Below, piece by piece: positions 6,713-7,921 of a stretch of 7,921 nt of DNA. The stretch is from assembly GCA_003527165.1 (NCBI GenBank), contig DPSI01000496.1, forward strand, positions 1 through 7,921, written 5' to 3'. The position numbers were made by a program, and so were the translations under genes. Source of the stretch: Pseudomonas sp. Its GTDB lineage: Bacteria > Pseudomonadota > Gammaproteobacteria > Pseudomonadales > Pseudomonadaceae. Numbering within the stretch: the first letter of the stretch is position 1; every line of letters begins with the position of its first letter. Under the pieces are notes generated by a model. That model did no database searches and was not told the origin of the DNA. It saw nothing but the letters and a program-made list of their open reading frames with translations.

Positions 6713-7921
6713 ATGCGCCCACCAACCGCCGAACCCTCTCCGATGATCGCCGCCCTCGATCTCGGATCGAACAGCTTCCACATGGTCCTGGCCCGCACCA
6801 GCAACGGCGAAATGCGCATCATCGAGCGACTCGGCGAAAAGGTTCAGCTGGCCGCCGGCATCGATGAAAACCGGATGCTCGATGATGACGCCATGCAGCG
6901 TGGCCTCGACTGCCTGCGTCGCTTTGCACAGTTAGTCAATCACCTGCCTCAGGGTGCGGTGCGCGTGGTAGGCACCAATGCCCTGCGTGAAGCCCGCAAT
7001 CGCGCGCAGTTCATCCGCCAGGCCGAAACAATCATCGACCATCAGGTCGAAGTAATCTCCGGCCGCGAGGAAGCGCGCCTGATCTATCTTGGCGTAACAC
7101 ATACTTTTCCGGCGGCCGCCGGCAAGCGATTGGTGGTCGACATCGGCGGCGGCAGCACCGAGTTCATTATCGGCCAGGGCTTTGACTCGCTGCTTCGCGA
7201 AAGCCTGCAGATGGGTTGCGTGAGTTTCACCAAGCGATTCTTCCGCGACGGCAAGATCACCGCCGCACGCTATGCCCAGGCCTATACGGCGGCACGATTG
7301 GAATTGATGAGCGTCGAACACGGTCTGCGCCGGCTCGGCTGGCAGGACGCGGTCGGTGCGTCCGGCACCATTCGGGCTATCGGACTGGCCATCAAGGGGG
7401 CCGGGTTGAGCAACGGCCAGGTCACCAGCGAAGGGCTCGGCTGGCTCAAGCGCAAGCTGTTCAAGCTGGGCGACGTGGACAAACTCGACATGGACGGCAT
7501 CAAACCGGACCGTCGAAGTATCTTTCCGGCGGGCCTGGCTATCCTCGAAGCGATCTTCGATGCGCTGGAACTCACCAGCATGGCCCACTCCGAGGGCGCA
7601 CTCCGTGAAGGTGTGCTCTACGATCTCATCGGCCGCCACCATCACGAAGACATCCGCGATCGTACCCTGAGTTTTCTCATGGAGCGTTATCACGTCGATA
7701 CCGAGCAGGCGGCGCGGGTCGAAAGCAAGGCGCTGGAAGCCTTCGATCAGGTGTCGTGCGATTGGGGCCTGGTCGAGGACTGGCACCGTGAACTGCTGGG
7801 CTGGGCGGCGCGGATTCACGAAGTGGGTCTGGATATCGCTCATTATCACTACCACAAGCATGGTGCCTACCTGATCGAGCACTCCGATCTTCCCGGATTC
7901 TCTCGTCAGGACCAGCAAATG
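6713..7921 (+). CDS. ppx: Exopolyphosphatase (Ppx/GppA family), 3'-truncated by the window edge
   Basis: Releases terminal phosphate from inorganic polyphosphate; related GppA enzymes hydrolyse pppGpp. Seen: 403 codons without a stop, running exactly to the right edge, out of a family length near 500. It has the ASKHA (actin/sugar-kinase-like) fold: phosphate loop 1 [15 protein letters not shown] at 14-28, [12 protein letters not shown] at 85-96, [12 protein letters not shown] at 116-127 with the catalytic Glu at 119 or 120, loop 2 [11 protein letters not shown] at 141-151, and ASGTIRAIG further on. The C-terminal part starts the HD-like domain (MERYHVD, then [22 protein letters not shown]). 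Start at 6713 is preferred because of AGAGA seven bases upstream; the Met at residue 11 has no such site. The neighbourhood next to trxA and rho matches P. aeruginosa ppx, which favours Ppx over GppA. Confidence 0.95.
   Translation, partial: MRPPTAEPSPMIAALDLGSNSFHMVLARTSNGEMRIIERLGEKVQLAAGIDENRMLDDDAMQRGLDCLRRFAQLVNHLPQGAVRVVGTNALREARNRAQFIRQAETIIDHQVEVISGREEARLIYLGVTHTFPAAAGKRLVVDIGGGSTEFIIGQGFDSLLRESLQMGCVSFTKRFFRDGKITAARYAQAYTAARLELMSVEHGLRRLGWQDAVGASGTIRAIGLAIKGAGLSNGQVTSEGLGWLKRKLFKLGDVDKLDMDGIKPDRRSIFPAGLAILEAIFDALELTSMAHSEGALREGVLYDLIGRHHHEDIRDRTLSFLMERYHVDTEQAARVESKALEAFDQVSCDWGLVEDWHRELLGWAARIHEVGLDIAHYHYHKHGAYLIEHSDLPGFSRQDQQM

Noticed and set aside
6932..7918. Minus-strand open frame of 328 codons opposite ppx
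   Set aside because: Antisense to conserved ppx coding sequence, with no motif or ribosome site; a shadow of GC-biased codon use.

Overview
The window looks like a chromosomal housekeeping segment from a gamma-proteobacterium of the Pseudomonadaceae, most like the Pseudomonas stutzeri (Stutzerimonas) or P. aeruginosa type. The reasons are high GC with strongly GC-biased third codon positions, the gene contents and lengths, and the familiar ppx / trxA / rho / ubiD order. The exact species cannot be fixed from the sequence alone. I see no mobile element, prophage, CRISPR array, tRNA or rRNA.

Layout from left to right. Plus strand: the 3' three quarters of argS (arginyl-tRNA synthetase, cut by the left edge), followed with no gap by a small membrane-anchored SPOR-domain (FtsN-like) gene. 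These meet, tail to tail across 46 bases, a minus-strand block: ppx-proximal trxA, then rho, then ubiD, then a ferredoxin/flavin-reductase fusion gene. The block appears to hold three transcription units. trxA has its own -10 and a strong intrinsic terminator. rho has a candidate promoter, a structured leader and its own intrinsic terminator. ubiD plus the reductase have a candidate promoter between the rho terminator and the ubiD start. At the right, ppx (exopolyphosphatase) runs divergently from trxA and is cut by the right edge after 403 codons.

How the genes relate. UbiD decarboxylates the polyprenyl-hydroxybenzoate intermediate of ubiquinone synthesis and needs prenylated FMN. The adjacent NAD(P)H-dependent flavin/iron-sulfur reductase recalls the E. 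coli ubiD-fre pair and could supply reduced flavin or electrons (inference). ArgRS, thioredoxin, Rho and Ppx serve translation, thiol redox balance, transcription termination and polyphosphate/ppGpp turnover; they are neighbours rather than one pathway.

I do not find a previously undescribed system. The points worth a second look are mostly regulatory: a 12-codon ORF that overlaps both the ubiD stop and the reductase start; a rho leader with no Shine-Dalgarno, a strongly pyrimidine-rich end, three inverted repeats and a 33-codon candidate leader ORF; a perfect palindrome inside the ubiD promoter spacer; a lost FAD-motif arginine in the reductase; and a probable synteny junction between the argS pair and the ubiD block.
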